From: Haloimpatiens sp. FM7315
Lineage (GTDB): Bacteria; Bacillota; Clostridia; Clostridiales; Clostridiaceae
Reading direction: 5' to 3'
DNA: 64,000 bases
Assembly: GCA_041861885.1 (NCBI GenBank)
Contig: JBGVUE010000001.1
Location: forward strand, 918,001 to 982,000
Position 1 is the first letter of the stretch. Every line of letters begins with the position of its first letter. The position numbers were made by a program, and so were the translations under genes. Of this stretch, positions 29,596 through 37,451 are shown in pieces. A model generated the notes under the pieces. That model saw only the letters and a program-made list of their open reading frames with translations. It was not told where the DNA came from and ran no database searches.

Positions 29596-30369
29596 ATGAG
29601 AAAAAACATGTCAATTTTAGGAATTTTATATGCAATTTTAGGAATTTTAAGCTTTGGATATTTTTTTATTTTAAGTACATTTGCCGTGAAAATAAGTTTT
29701 TCAAAGTTTTGGATACTTTTGGGTTCAATATTCCTTTTTGTTTCATATCTTAAAATTAAGAACATAGATATATTAAGTAATTTTAAGGGAGTTAAGAAGT
29801 TTATGAAGTTTATAGTTATTGCTGCTATTTTAGGATTTATAGTGGTGGAGATTCCAATAGTTTATAATGGCGTTAAAAGCTATAGCGGAAAAAGTGATTA
29901 TATAATCGTTTTAGGCGCAGGACTTAGAGGAAAAACTATGTCCCCTGCTCTTTATGAGAGGGTAAAGAAAGCCTTAGAGTATTCGAGAAAAAATCCTGAA
30001 ACAAAAATAATAGTTTCAGGGGGTAAAGGTGCAGGAGAAAGCGTTTCAGAGGCTTTTGCAATGAAAGAGTATTTTGTTGAAAATGGAGTAAATGAGAGTA
30101 TAATAATAGAGGAAAATAAATCTACAAATACCTATGAAAATTTACTTTTTTCTAGAAAAAAATTAGAAGAAATTGAAAAGAAAAACATAGAGGATTTAAG
30201 GATTTCTGTAGTTACGAATAATTTCCACGTTTATAGGGCTAAGTTTTTAGGAAAAAGGTTAGGATTAAAACTTCAGGGAATTCCTGCTGAAATTATGCCA
30301 GCAATAAAATTAAATTTTTACGTTAGGGAAGCTTTAGCAGTTTTGAAATCAGCAATTTTTGATAGATAG
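29596..30369 (+). CDS. DUF218/YdcF-family membrane protein (SanA/ElyC type)
   Basis: This 257-residue protein has three hydrophobic segments in the first 95 residues, then a DUF218 domain: YIIVLGAGLRGKTMSPALYERV, IIVSGGKGAGESVSEAFAM, ENKSTNTYENLLFSR, VVTNNFHVYRAKF. DUF218 proteins are linked to envelope or cell-wall precursor metabolism, but the chemistry is not established. The start ATG 29596 lies 7 bases after GAGAGG; upstream TTG and ATG codons overlap that site. A two-component system follows directly, so a shared envelope role is possible. Confidence 0.8.
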   Translation: MRKNMSILGILYAILGILSFGYFFILSTFAVKISFSKFWILLGSIFLFVSYLKIKNIDILSNFKGVKKFMKFIVIAAILGFIVVEIPIVYNGVKSYSGKSDYIIVLGAGLRGKTMSPALYERVKKALEYSRKNPETKIIVSGGKGAGESVSEAFAMKEYFVENGVNESIIIEENKSTNTYENLLFSRKKLEEIEKKNIEDLRISVVTNNFHVYRAKFLGKRLGLKLQGIPAEIMPAIKLNFYVREALAVLKSAIFDR

Positions 30370-30398
30370 TATTTGTTACTAATGAGGGGGATATATAC

Positions 30399-31046
30399 AT
30401 GAAAAAAATTTTGATAGTAGAAGATGAAGAACCTATAAGAGAGCTTGTAAAATTGAATCTTTCCATGGTTGGATTTGATACTTTAGAGGCTGAAGATGGA
30501 GAAAAAGCATTAAATTTAATAAATGAGGAAGTTATTGATTTAATAGTTTTAGATATAATGCTTCCTAAAATTGATGGATATGAATTATTACCACATATAC
30601 TTGAAAAAGAAATACCAGTAATTTTACTTACGGCTAAAGACAGTTTAAAAGATAAAATAAAAGGACTAAATTTAGGGGCGGATGACTATATTACGAAGCC
30701 TTTTGAAGGCATGGAGCTAATAGCAAGAATCAATGCTTTATTAAGAAGGACTAATAAGGATGAAAACGTTAAAAGCTTTGATGATGTGGAAATTTATGAA
30801 GAAAAAAGAAAAGTATTTAAAAATGGAAAAGAGGTTGAGCTTACACCAAAGGAGTTTGAACTTTTAAATCTTTTAGTTGACAATAAAGGCATAGCTTTAT
30901 CAAGGGAGAAAATCTTAGAAATTATTTGGAATAGCGAATATGAAGGAAACACAAGAACAGTAGATATGCATATACAAAGGCTTAGACATAAGTTAGACAC
31001 AGATAAGATAAGTACAGTTTATAAAATAGGTTATAGACTTGAATAG
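30399..31046 (+). CDS. OmpR/PhoB-family response regulator
   Basis: This 215-residue protein has a receiver domain with acidic pocket EDEE, phospho-acceptor Asp in LIVLDIMLP (about residue 51) and conserved Lys in YITKPF. A winged-helix DNA-binding domain follows, with VELTPKEFELLNLL and RTVDMHIQRLRHKL. It is transcribed with the downstream histidine kinase. The targets cannot be read from the sequence. Confidence 0.93.
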   Translation: MKKILIVEDEEPIRELVKLNLSMVGFDTLEAEDGEKALNLINEEVIDLIVLDIMLPKIDGYELLPHILEKEIPVILLTAKDSLKDKIKGLNLGADDYITKPFEGMELIARINALLRRTNKDENVKSFDDVEIYEEKRKVFKNGKEVELTPKEFELLNLLVDNKGIALSREKILEIIWNSEYEGNTRTVDMHIQRLRHKLDTDKISTVYKIGYRLE

Positions 31047-31114
31047 ACTTATTCAATAAAGCATAAAATGACTTTTTTATGTCTGTGTGTTAATTTGGTT
31101 TAGGAGGTTAAGGT

Positions 31115-32512
31115 GTGAAATTTAGATGGAAGATTTTTTTGTTATGCATAATCATATACATAATAACTTTAAGTATTACAGGAATTTTGGTTACAGAAAA
31201 CAGTTATAACAATTTGCTTAATAAAGAAATAGATAGATGCTTAAAAGAGCAAAATAATGTCTATAAAAACAGTATATTGTATCTAATGGTAAATCAAAAA
31301 CAAATGGATAACAATATTGATATGGTTAATTATGGGCATAGAATAGTTGAAATGTTTGAAGATGAAGATAGTTATATAGAAATATTTAAAGAAAATGGAA
31401 CTGTATTAGTACCAAGTGAGAAAATAATTAATGTAGATAGAAAAGAAGAAATTAAAACTTCTATGAAGGGCAAAAGAAATTATATAATGAGAAGAAATAA
31501 TGGGCACCATTATATATTTATTAATCAAGTTTTTGAAATGAACAATAAAAAATTTGTTTTAAGTTATATAAAAGACCTAACTGAAATAGATAAACAGAAA
31601 ACAAAACAGTACGGTTATTTTTTAGAAGTTGGAATAATTGGGCTTATTTTTATAGCTGCAATTACTAGCAGAATTAGTAAAATGATGATTAAACCTATAG
31701 AAAATCTCACAGATGTAACTTATAATATTGCAAAAGGAAACTACAAAGATAGAGTTAAGGTGAAAAACATTGATGAAATTGGAATTTTGGCAGAAAGATT
31801 TAACAAAATGGCAGATGAGATAGAAAACAAAATTACTCAGCTGGAAAATGAAAGTAAAAAGAAACAGAGATTTATAGATAATCTAGCTCATGAATTAAGA
31901 ACACCTCTAACTTCTATAATAGGTTATGCTGAATTACTTATGAAGATAAAATATGATGAGGAGACTTTTCATAAAGGATTAAATTATATGTATTTTGAGG
32001 GAAAACGAATGTTAAAACTTGCAAATACACTTATGAAAATGATAATAACAAGAGAAGATCCTTTAAATATATATTCTCAAAATATAAAACCAATTTTAAA
32101 GGAAATTTTAGAAGTAATGGAGATAAAAGCTTCCGAGAAGAATATAAAGTTGAAATTATCTACAGAAGATATAAAATTTAATGTTGATAAGGATATGATA
32201 AAAGTGGTGTTTATTAATCTTATTGATAATTCTATAAAGGCTTCTGAAGGTGATTCAGAAATAATAGTTGGAAGTGGAAAAAATTTTGATGGAAATTATT
32301 TGTTTGTAAAGGATTATGGCAAGGGAATGAGTGAGGAGGAAATAAGTAAAGTTATAGAGCCGTTTTATAGAGTGGATAAGTCTCGTGCTAGAAAGGACGG
32401 GGGAGTTGGACTTGGCTTAGCTCTTTGCAATGAAGTTATAAAAAGGCATAATGCAAAATTAGAAATAGAAAGTAAATTAAATAGAGGAACTACAATAAAA
32501 TTAGTTTTTTAA
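31115..32512 (+). CDS. sensor histidine kinase
   Basis: This 465-residue kinase starts with GTG, 8 bases after TAGGAGG. It has two membrane segments (residues 6-26 and about 170-190) flanking an extracytoplasmic sensor, then HAMP, the HisKA motif FIDNLAHELRTPLTSI with the phospho-histidine, and the HATPase boxes LIDNSIKAS, VKDYGKGMS and GVGLGLALCNEV. It is paired with the upstream regulator and followed by a lipoprotein with a propeller-like sensor fold, which may supply the signal. Confidence 0.93.
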   Translation: MKFRWKIFLLCIIIYIITLSITGILVTENSYNNLLNKEIDRCLKEQNNVYKNSILYLMVNQKQMDNNIDMVNYGHRIVEMFEDEDSYIEIFKENGTVLVPSEKIINVDRKEEIKTSMKGKRNYIMRRNNGHHYIFINQVFEMNNKKFVLSYIKDLTEIDKQKTKQYGYFLEVGIIGLIFIAAITSRISKMMIKPIENLTDVTYNIAKGNYKDRVKVKNIDEIGILAERFNKMADEIENKITQLENESKKKQRFIDNLAHELRTPLTSIIGYAELLMKIKYDEETFHKGLNYMYFEGKRMLKLANTLMKMIITREDPLNIYSQNIKPILKEILEVMEIKASEKNIKLKLSTEDIKFNVDKDMIKVVFINLIDNSIKASEGDSEIIVGSGKNFDGNYLFVKDYGKGMSEEEISKVIEPFYRVDKSRARKDGGVGLGLALCNEVIKRHNAKLEIESKLNRGTTIKLVF

Positions 32513-32597
32513 ATTAACAGTTTAGTTACAACTATTATTTAAATTCAATAAAAGTTTATAGTACTATGGTTACATAGTTTGTATAAGGAGGGATATT

Positions 32598-34445
32598 GTG
32601 AATAGAAACGTTTTCACCAGTAAGCCCACAGCTTATGCTTTTGTGTTTTTTTGATTATTAGTATGGCAAATATATTGGAGGGGTGTTCTTTTTTAGAGAT
32701 TAAAGATAATAAGGTATATGAAGTTAACCAAGATAAAAATCAAGAGGATATAAAAAAATAGATGGACAGATAAACATTGATCAGGAAAATAAATTTGTTA
32801 ATTTGAACTTTCAATGTGAAGATAATAAAATTCCAGTAGCTCAGTCTATGGATAAGAGGTATGTTTTTTATTTAAAGCCTGTTAATTTAAGAGAAGAGAT
32901 TAAAACCGTTATTTATGGAGAAACATATTATTGTTACAATTTAATAAAATATGATAATAAAAATAAGGAAGATAAAATTATAAAAAGAAATATTCCTTTA
33001 ATATCACTTGCAAAATGGAATCCCAATGGAAAAATAATTGCCTTTATTGCAAAAGATAAACTCCTTATTTATGACATGAATAAAGATAAATTTGTATTTG
33101 AGGATGAGGTTAAAAAAGATTACGTAAAGTATTTTGGCTGGTCACCAGATGGAAAAAGGCTTTATACAGAACATCCAGATCTGGTTAACAACACTATATA
33201 TTATATGAATTCAAATGAAAAGGTTGAGGCATATAACTCTAAGGAAACTATTTATTACAAAGGAAACATTGAAAATAAATATTATTATGCAACTATTAAT
33301 GAAATTAACAAGCCAAGTATGAATAAAGTATGCACTTTGATTGTGGATAAAGACGGAAACAAGATAAAAAAACTTGCTAATGGAAAATTTAGAGATAATT
33401 ATAAATTATCTACCTTGCTAATAGGAGAAAATGATTTTAATTTATATTATTTTAAAAATGTAAATACTTCAAATAAGCCTAAAATTATTACTAAAGAAAA
33501 GGTTTATGATGCGAAATTTATTTATAATGGCAATATTGCATATATAATAAAAAATAAGGATATGAGTAAAAACAATTTTTGCTTTTTGTAATTGATAGTT
33601 ATGGTAGAGAAATTCAAAGACATGAGGTTTCAGGAGGAAATTTTTTAATTTATCCTAATGGTAAAAAAGCTCAAATATCTGGTGGCAATAGAGAAATAAT
33701 AGATTTTTCCATAAACTCAGTAGAATTTCTAAAGTCAGATGTAGTTGATAGAGAAAAAGAAAACATATTTGAAGTTATAAGAAACGGGATGAATTTACTA
33801 TTCAAATATGTTTCAGATGGGCAAAATGGAAACATATTTGAACTAAAGAAGTATTTTATAAATACTAAAAATCCAGAATTGGTAGCCTTATTTGATGTAG
33901 AGAATATTTTTAAAGAAAAGAATGAAATTTTTACCACAATACCATCTAAATACTATGATTTTTCTTTAGAATCACCTTCAATTAACATAATTTCTAAAGA
34001 TAATACAAAAAAGGCAATAGTTTATTTGGATGGAAAATACAGAAATGCAGAAGGCACTAATGCTAGTATAGATTTAGAACTAGAACTTATTTTTAGCAAT
34101 AATAAATGGTATATAAATGGTTTAAGTACTTTTTCAGATACAGATGAGTATCTGAAAATTAAAAATGTTTGTAATGAGTATATAAAGCTTGCAGAAATGG
34201 GAGAAACATTAAAGGGAAAGTTTAAAGGAAAGCATCTTACAATAGGGCAAATTCAATTTTGGCAAATTAGCGAGCCAAAGTTAGCATCTAAAATTGAAGA
34301 ATCTAATTACTGTAAGGTTTATATAAAGGTTACGAATAATAATAATGAAGAGGAAGAGATATATAAGGTTATATTGCATAAGGAATTGAATAAAATTTGG
34401 TTAATACAGGATTTCCAAAACAATAGATTGAGTTATTTATATTAG
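32598..34445 (+). CDS. lipoprotein with propeller-like and C-terminal domains, three frame breaks
   Basis: This protein has about 616 residues when reconstructed. It starts with GTG after AAGGAGGG. The signal sequence ends in lipobox LEGC. The N-terminal half has TolB/WD-like strands (LAKWNPNGKIIAFIA, YFGWSPDGKRLYTEHP), suggesting a beta-propeller. The C-terminal half (about 350-616) contains two alpha+beta units with FSNNKWYINGL and LNKIWLIQDF ends typical of NTF2-like or DUF4829-type domains. The frame breaks at T7 32646-32652, A7 32752-32758 and T5 33576-33580, and one extra base at each fixes it. It may work with the adjacent kinase as an envelope sensor. The reconstruction rests on three corrections, so confidence is moderate. 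Confidence 0.6.
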
Positions 34446-34496
34446 ATTAATAATTATTTATAGAAAAAAATTTGCAGTGTGGAATTATAGGATTGA

Positions 34497-34547
34497 CTAC
34501 AATATGCTATTTTAAAAGATTTAAAATAGCATATTGTAGTTTTTTTA
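34497..34547. terminator. strong bidirectional terminator
   Basis: A perfect 20-bp stem starting ACTACAATATGCTATTTTAA with a 4-base loop and a T run lies between the lipoprotein and the convergent HesB-like gene. Confidence 0.9.
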
Positions 34548-34877
34548 TTCATTGCAACCACTACATCCTTGGCAGCTTGTACATTCAGGTTTTACAAAGG
34601 GCTCTATTGTGAAATAATCAAGGCCATTTTCTTCTGGACACTTTATTTCAAAGCCTTTAAATTCTCTTAAAAGATTTCCTTCTATTAAAAATACTGTTTC
34701 ATTAATTTTTTCTGTTACATCACCAATATTTTTATCATCCAAAGCGAGATTGAACTCGGGACCACTACAGCTAAAGCCATTTAAAAATATTCTCACGCTA
34801 TTAAAATTATTGTTGCTGTTTTTTCCATAATTCTTTAAGCTTTCGTAAGCTACATCACTTATTTTTACAATAGACAT
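34545..34877 (-). CDS. HesB/IscA-like protein with Cys-rich tail
   Basis: This 110-residue protein is of the HesB/IscA-type fold (VKISDVAYESLKNYG, SVRIFLNGFSCSGPEFNLAL, EGNLLREFKGFEIKC). It ends in a metal-binding-looking tail CTSCQGCSGC. The standard IscA arrangement of one Cys plus a CxC tail is replaced by this CxxCxxCxxC motif. A role in Fe-S cluster handling or redox sensing is inferred. It has an AGGAGG-type site before the ATG. Confidence 0.75.
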   Translation of the reverse strand: MSIVKISDVAYESLKNYGKNSNNNFNSVRIFLNGFSCSGPEFNLALDDKNIGDVTEKINETVFLIEGNLLREFKGFEIKCPEENGLDYFTIEPFVKPECTSCQGCSGCNE

Positions 34878-34914
34878 GAAGAACCTCCTTATACATTAAA
34901 TAATACTAGATAGT

Positions 34915-35220
34915 AAAATGATAATATAAAACTGAGTCTTTTTCAACAGTATTTATATGTTTGTGTTTTCTTTTGTAATTTCAGCTCATTATGATAAAAA
35001 AGGATGAATAATTTTGAAAAATGATATTATATTTATAAGCTAAATCATAAATAAGCTATAAATTTATCTAATTACCTGCTTAATATATACGCTATGTAAA
35101 AATTAAGTAAAATCATGAATTCTATCAAAAAAACTATTGCATTTTTCTAAAAATGGTGATAAACTAAAAATTAATAAGATTACTAAATATTAACTTGTTT
35201 GTTTTAGTTTTCTTAATAGA
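34915..35220. other. non-coding stretch, nothing recognised
   Basis: No open frame with a credible ribosome site on either strand, no repeat and no strong hairpin. It lies between the HesB-like promoter region and the candidate structured RNA. Confidence 0.5.
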
Positions 35221-35249
35221 TTTGAGTTAAGTTGGGGCATTTATTATAT

Positions 35250-35495
35250 AAATGCAATTTCCGATTTTAGTTGTTAATATTTCTAAAATTGGTTTCTATT
35301 AATTAACCAGATAAATTTTGACTAAAAGGGGGCTATATCCTTGAGGGATTGATTTTATCTTAGGTTAATATAATATAAACATTTTATTTTGCAGTTGATG
35401 AATTTTTATAAGGCTTAGCTTAAGCGTTTATAAAAATTCCCCCTTTATTTAATTTATTTTATTTTTAATTAAGCTTTTTTAAGCTTAATTTTTTT
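35250..35495 (+). ncRNA. candidate structured non-coding RNA ending in its own terminator
   Basis: A TTGAGT/TATATA promoter-like pair (35223-35228 and about 35246) precedes a chain of stems. CCGATTTTAG (35261) pairs with CTAAAATTGG (35283). AAAGGGGG (35325) pairs with CCCCCTTT (35439). Inside that lies a near-perfect hairpin, GAATTTTTATAA (35400) with its complement at 35427-35438, carrying a nested GCTTA/TAAGC stem. A terminator hairpin with T run ends it at 35495. No open frame fits. I compared it by eye with 6S, SRP, tmRNA, T-box and preQ1 patterns and none match. The queH gene starts 58 bases later, so a queH leader is the alternative. Confidence 0.45.
35467..35495 (+). terminator. terminator at the end of the candidate ncRNA
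   Basis: AATTAAGCTT, loop TTTT, AAGCTTAATT, then TTTTT: a perfect 10-bp stem directly upstream of queH. Confidence 0.8.
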
Positions 35496-35552
35496 ATGCA
35501 CAAAAATATGTTGTATAATATATTGGAGAAACTGTAGAAGGGATATGAATTT

Positions 35553-36185
35553 ATGAAAATTAATTATCAAAAGTTATTAGATGAAAAAATAGAAGACTTT
35601 AAAAGAGAACTTAAAGTTCCAAGACTTCTTTTACATAGCTGCTGTGCTCCTTGTAGTAGTTATGTCATAGAGTACTTATCTAAGTATTTTTATATAACTG
35701 TGTTTTATTATAATCCCAATATTTATCCAAGAGATGAATATATAAAAAGAGTTCATGAGCAAAAAGAATTTATAAAAGGATTTAAAACTAAATATAAGGT
35801 GGAATTTATTGAAGGAAATTACGATGTGGATAAGTTCTTTGAAATGGCAAGGGGTATGGAGAATATAAAAGAAGGTGGAGAAAGGTGTTTTAAATGTTAC
35901 AAAATGAGGCTTTTAGAAACTGCTAAATTAGCTCGTAAGTTAGGATTTGATTATTTTACAACTACGCTTTCTATAAGTCCATATAAAAATGCAGAAAAAC
36001 TAAATGAAATAGGTAAGGAAATTGAAGATGAATATGAAATAAACTATCTTTATTCGGATTTTAAAAAGAAAAATGGATATAAGCGTTCAATAGAGCTTTC
36101 AAAAGAATATAATCTTTACAGGCAAGACTATTGTGGATGTGTGTATTCTAAAGTTGCTAGAAACAAAGAAAAAGACAAAATATGA
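35553..36185 (+). CDS. queH: epoxyqueuosine reductase QueH
   Basis: This is a DUF208/QueH protein (210 residues), the non-homologous replacement of QueG, which reduces epoxyqueuosine in tRNA to queuosine. The Fe-S/metal-binding cysteines are in LLHSCCAPCSSY, GERCFKCYKMRL and QDYCGCVYS, and TTTLSISPYKN is characteristic. It stands alone behind GAAGGGATATG. No other queuosine gene is nearby. Confidence 0.92.
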   Translation: MKINYQKLLDEKIEDFKRELKVPRLLLHSCCAPCSSYVIEYLSKYFYITVFYYNPNIYPRDEYIKRVHEQKEFIKGFKTKYKVEFIEGNYDVDKFFEMARGMENIKEGGERCFKCYKMRLLETAKLARKLGFDYFTTTLSISPYKNAEKLNEIGKEIEDEYEINYLYSDFKKKNGYKRSIELSKEYNLYRQDYCGCVYSKVARNKEKDKI

Positions 36186-36238
36186 TATAGAAAATAATGT
36201 AATAATACTTAATATATAGTGGTTTTATAAATAATATG

Positions 36239-36267
36239 TTGATATTAGAATATAATTGTAATATAAT
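36239..36267 (+). promoter_or_regulatory. sigma-A promoter of the corrinoid operon
   Basis: TTGATA at 36239-36244 and a perfect TATAAT at 36262-36267, 17-base spacer, about 30 bases before the riboswitch. Confidence 0.7.
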
Positions 36268-36297
36268 GAAGCCAGGATAAAACTTAATATTATTGTA

Positions 36298-36478
36298 TTT
36301 GGTGCTTCTTTTTAAGAAGTTAAAAGGGAAAGTGGTGAAAGTCCACTACAGCCCGCCGTTACTGTGAAATGGACGAAACCTTAATATGCCACTGGATGTA
36401 TTTCTGGGAAGGCTTGGGAGTAGGATGAAATTAAGTCAGGAGACCTGCCTAATACGGATTCAATCTTTCGGGGGAAAG
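36298..36478 (+). promoter_or_regulatory. cobalamin riboswitch
   Basis: The conserved blocks occur in order: AAAAGGGAA, GGTGAAAGTCCAC, ACAGCCCGCCGTTACTGTGA, the GCCACTG box at about 36388, GGGAAGGC, and the B12-box-like AAGTCAGGAGACCTGCC at about 36432. It is an adenosyl/methylcobalamin-sensing RNA by family. It is the only regulator visible upstream of the DUF4430/ECF operon, so that operon is expected to be on when cobalamin is scarce. Confidence 0.95.
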
Positions 36479-36601
36479 AGACAAATTAAAATAAATTATT
36501 TAAAGACGTTATATATTTCTAAGCTTTAGTTATAAATATAGGTTTCAAGGCTTTAAATATGTATAGGTTTTCAAAAACCAGTCTTTATTTAATATGATTT
36601 T

Positions 36602-36635
36602 CACCTCCGACAAGAAAAATGTAAAATAGGAGGTG
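36602..36635 (+). promoter_or_regulatory. ribosome-site-sequestering hairpin (riboswitch output)
   Basis: CACCTCC at 36602-36608 is the exact complement of GGAGGTG at 36629-36635, the ribosome site of the first gene. This suggests the riboswitch acts mainly on translation initiation. I see no terminator with a T run between 36478 and 36641. Confidence 0.7.
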
Positions 36636-36640
36636 TAAAA

Positions 36641-37425
36641 ATGAAAAAAGTCTTTAAGACATGTCTAATGATGTTTCTTGTAGTATTCGTGATGTTTTCG
36701 GCTGCTTGTATGAAGGAGTCTAAAAACATATCTAAAAATGATTTAAAAACTAATTCTATCTCAAATAGTAGTAAAGGTAATCAAAAATCTGTTTATAAAA
36801 AAGAAAATAGTGAAGTGAAAGAAATTAATGAGAATGAGAATAATTCTTTAAATTCTAAAAGTGAAGAAGAAAAAAGAAGTTCAGGATAAAAAAGAAGCTA
36901 ATTCTAAAGATAAAACGGATAAAGAAAATAAAACTTCTAATAATGCAATATCTAAAAAAGACACTAATAGTAGCATATCTAAAAATTCTAATAATTTACC
37001 AAAAGATATAAAAAATAAAGTAGTAAAAAAAGCAGAAAATGAAAAAGAAAAAACTTTTACTTTAATTATAGGAAAGAATTTAAAGGGATATACGGGAAAG
37101 AAAAAGGAAACTCTAGTTACAAAAAATATTAAAATTCAGAGTAAAAAAAGTGCCATGACTTGTCTTAGAGAAAATTCTAAGATGCAAGAAAAAGGCGGTT
37201 TTATCTTTAGAAATAAATGGTATACATAATATATACCCTATTCCTGCTTCAAAAAAAACAGAGGAACAAAAAAGTATGGGAGTTATGGGTATAGATTGGT
37301 TTATTTATTTAAATGGCAAAAAAACTCCTGTAGGGGCTAATGATGTATACCCTAAAGAAGGAGATGTTCTTTTATTTGATTTTCATGAATGGGACAAAAG
37401 AGAATTTTCCTCTTCATCCTATTAG
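36641..37425 (+). CDS. lipoprotein with DUF4430 (transcobalamin-like) domain, two frame breaks
   Basis: This lipoprotein has about 262 residues, with signal MKKVFKTCLMMFLVVFVMFSAAC ending in lipobox SAAC. A Lys/Ser/Asn/Glu-rich flexible tether of about 120 residues follows, then one DUF4430 domain with KTFTLIIGKNLKGYTG, GIDWFIYLNGKKTPVG and VYPKEGDVLLFDFHEWD. The frame breaks in A6 36870-36875 and in the T run near 37200, and one base at each restores it. As the first gene after the riboswitch and tethered to the membrane outer face, it may hand corrinoid to the ECF importer. That role is inferred. Confidence 0.75.
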
Positions 37426-37451
37426 ATGAAATAATTTAAGGAGATGAAAGT

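Noticed and set aside
34545..34877. Selenoprotein HesB
   Set aside because: Clostridial HesB-like selenoproteins exist, but no in-frame TGA with conserved flanks is visible here; the reading frame uses cysteines.
35250..35495. 6S, SRP or tmRNA
   Set aside because: The long bulged 6S rod, the SRP GGAAG/GGAGCA core and the tmRNA ends are all absent.
35250..35550. preQ1 riboswitch upstream of queH
   Set aside because: The compact preQ1 pattern (short GC stem followed by an A-rich pseudoknot strand) is not present; the stems here are long and AT-rich.
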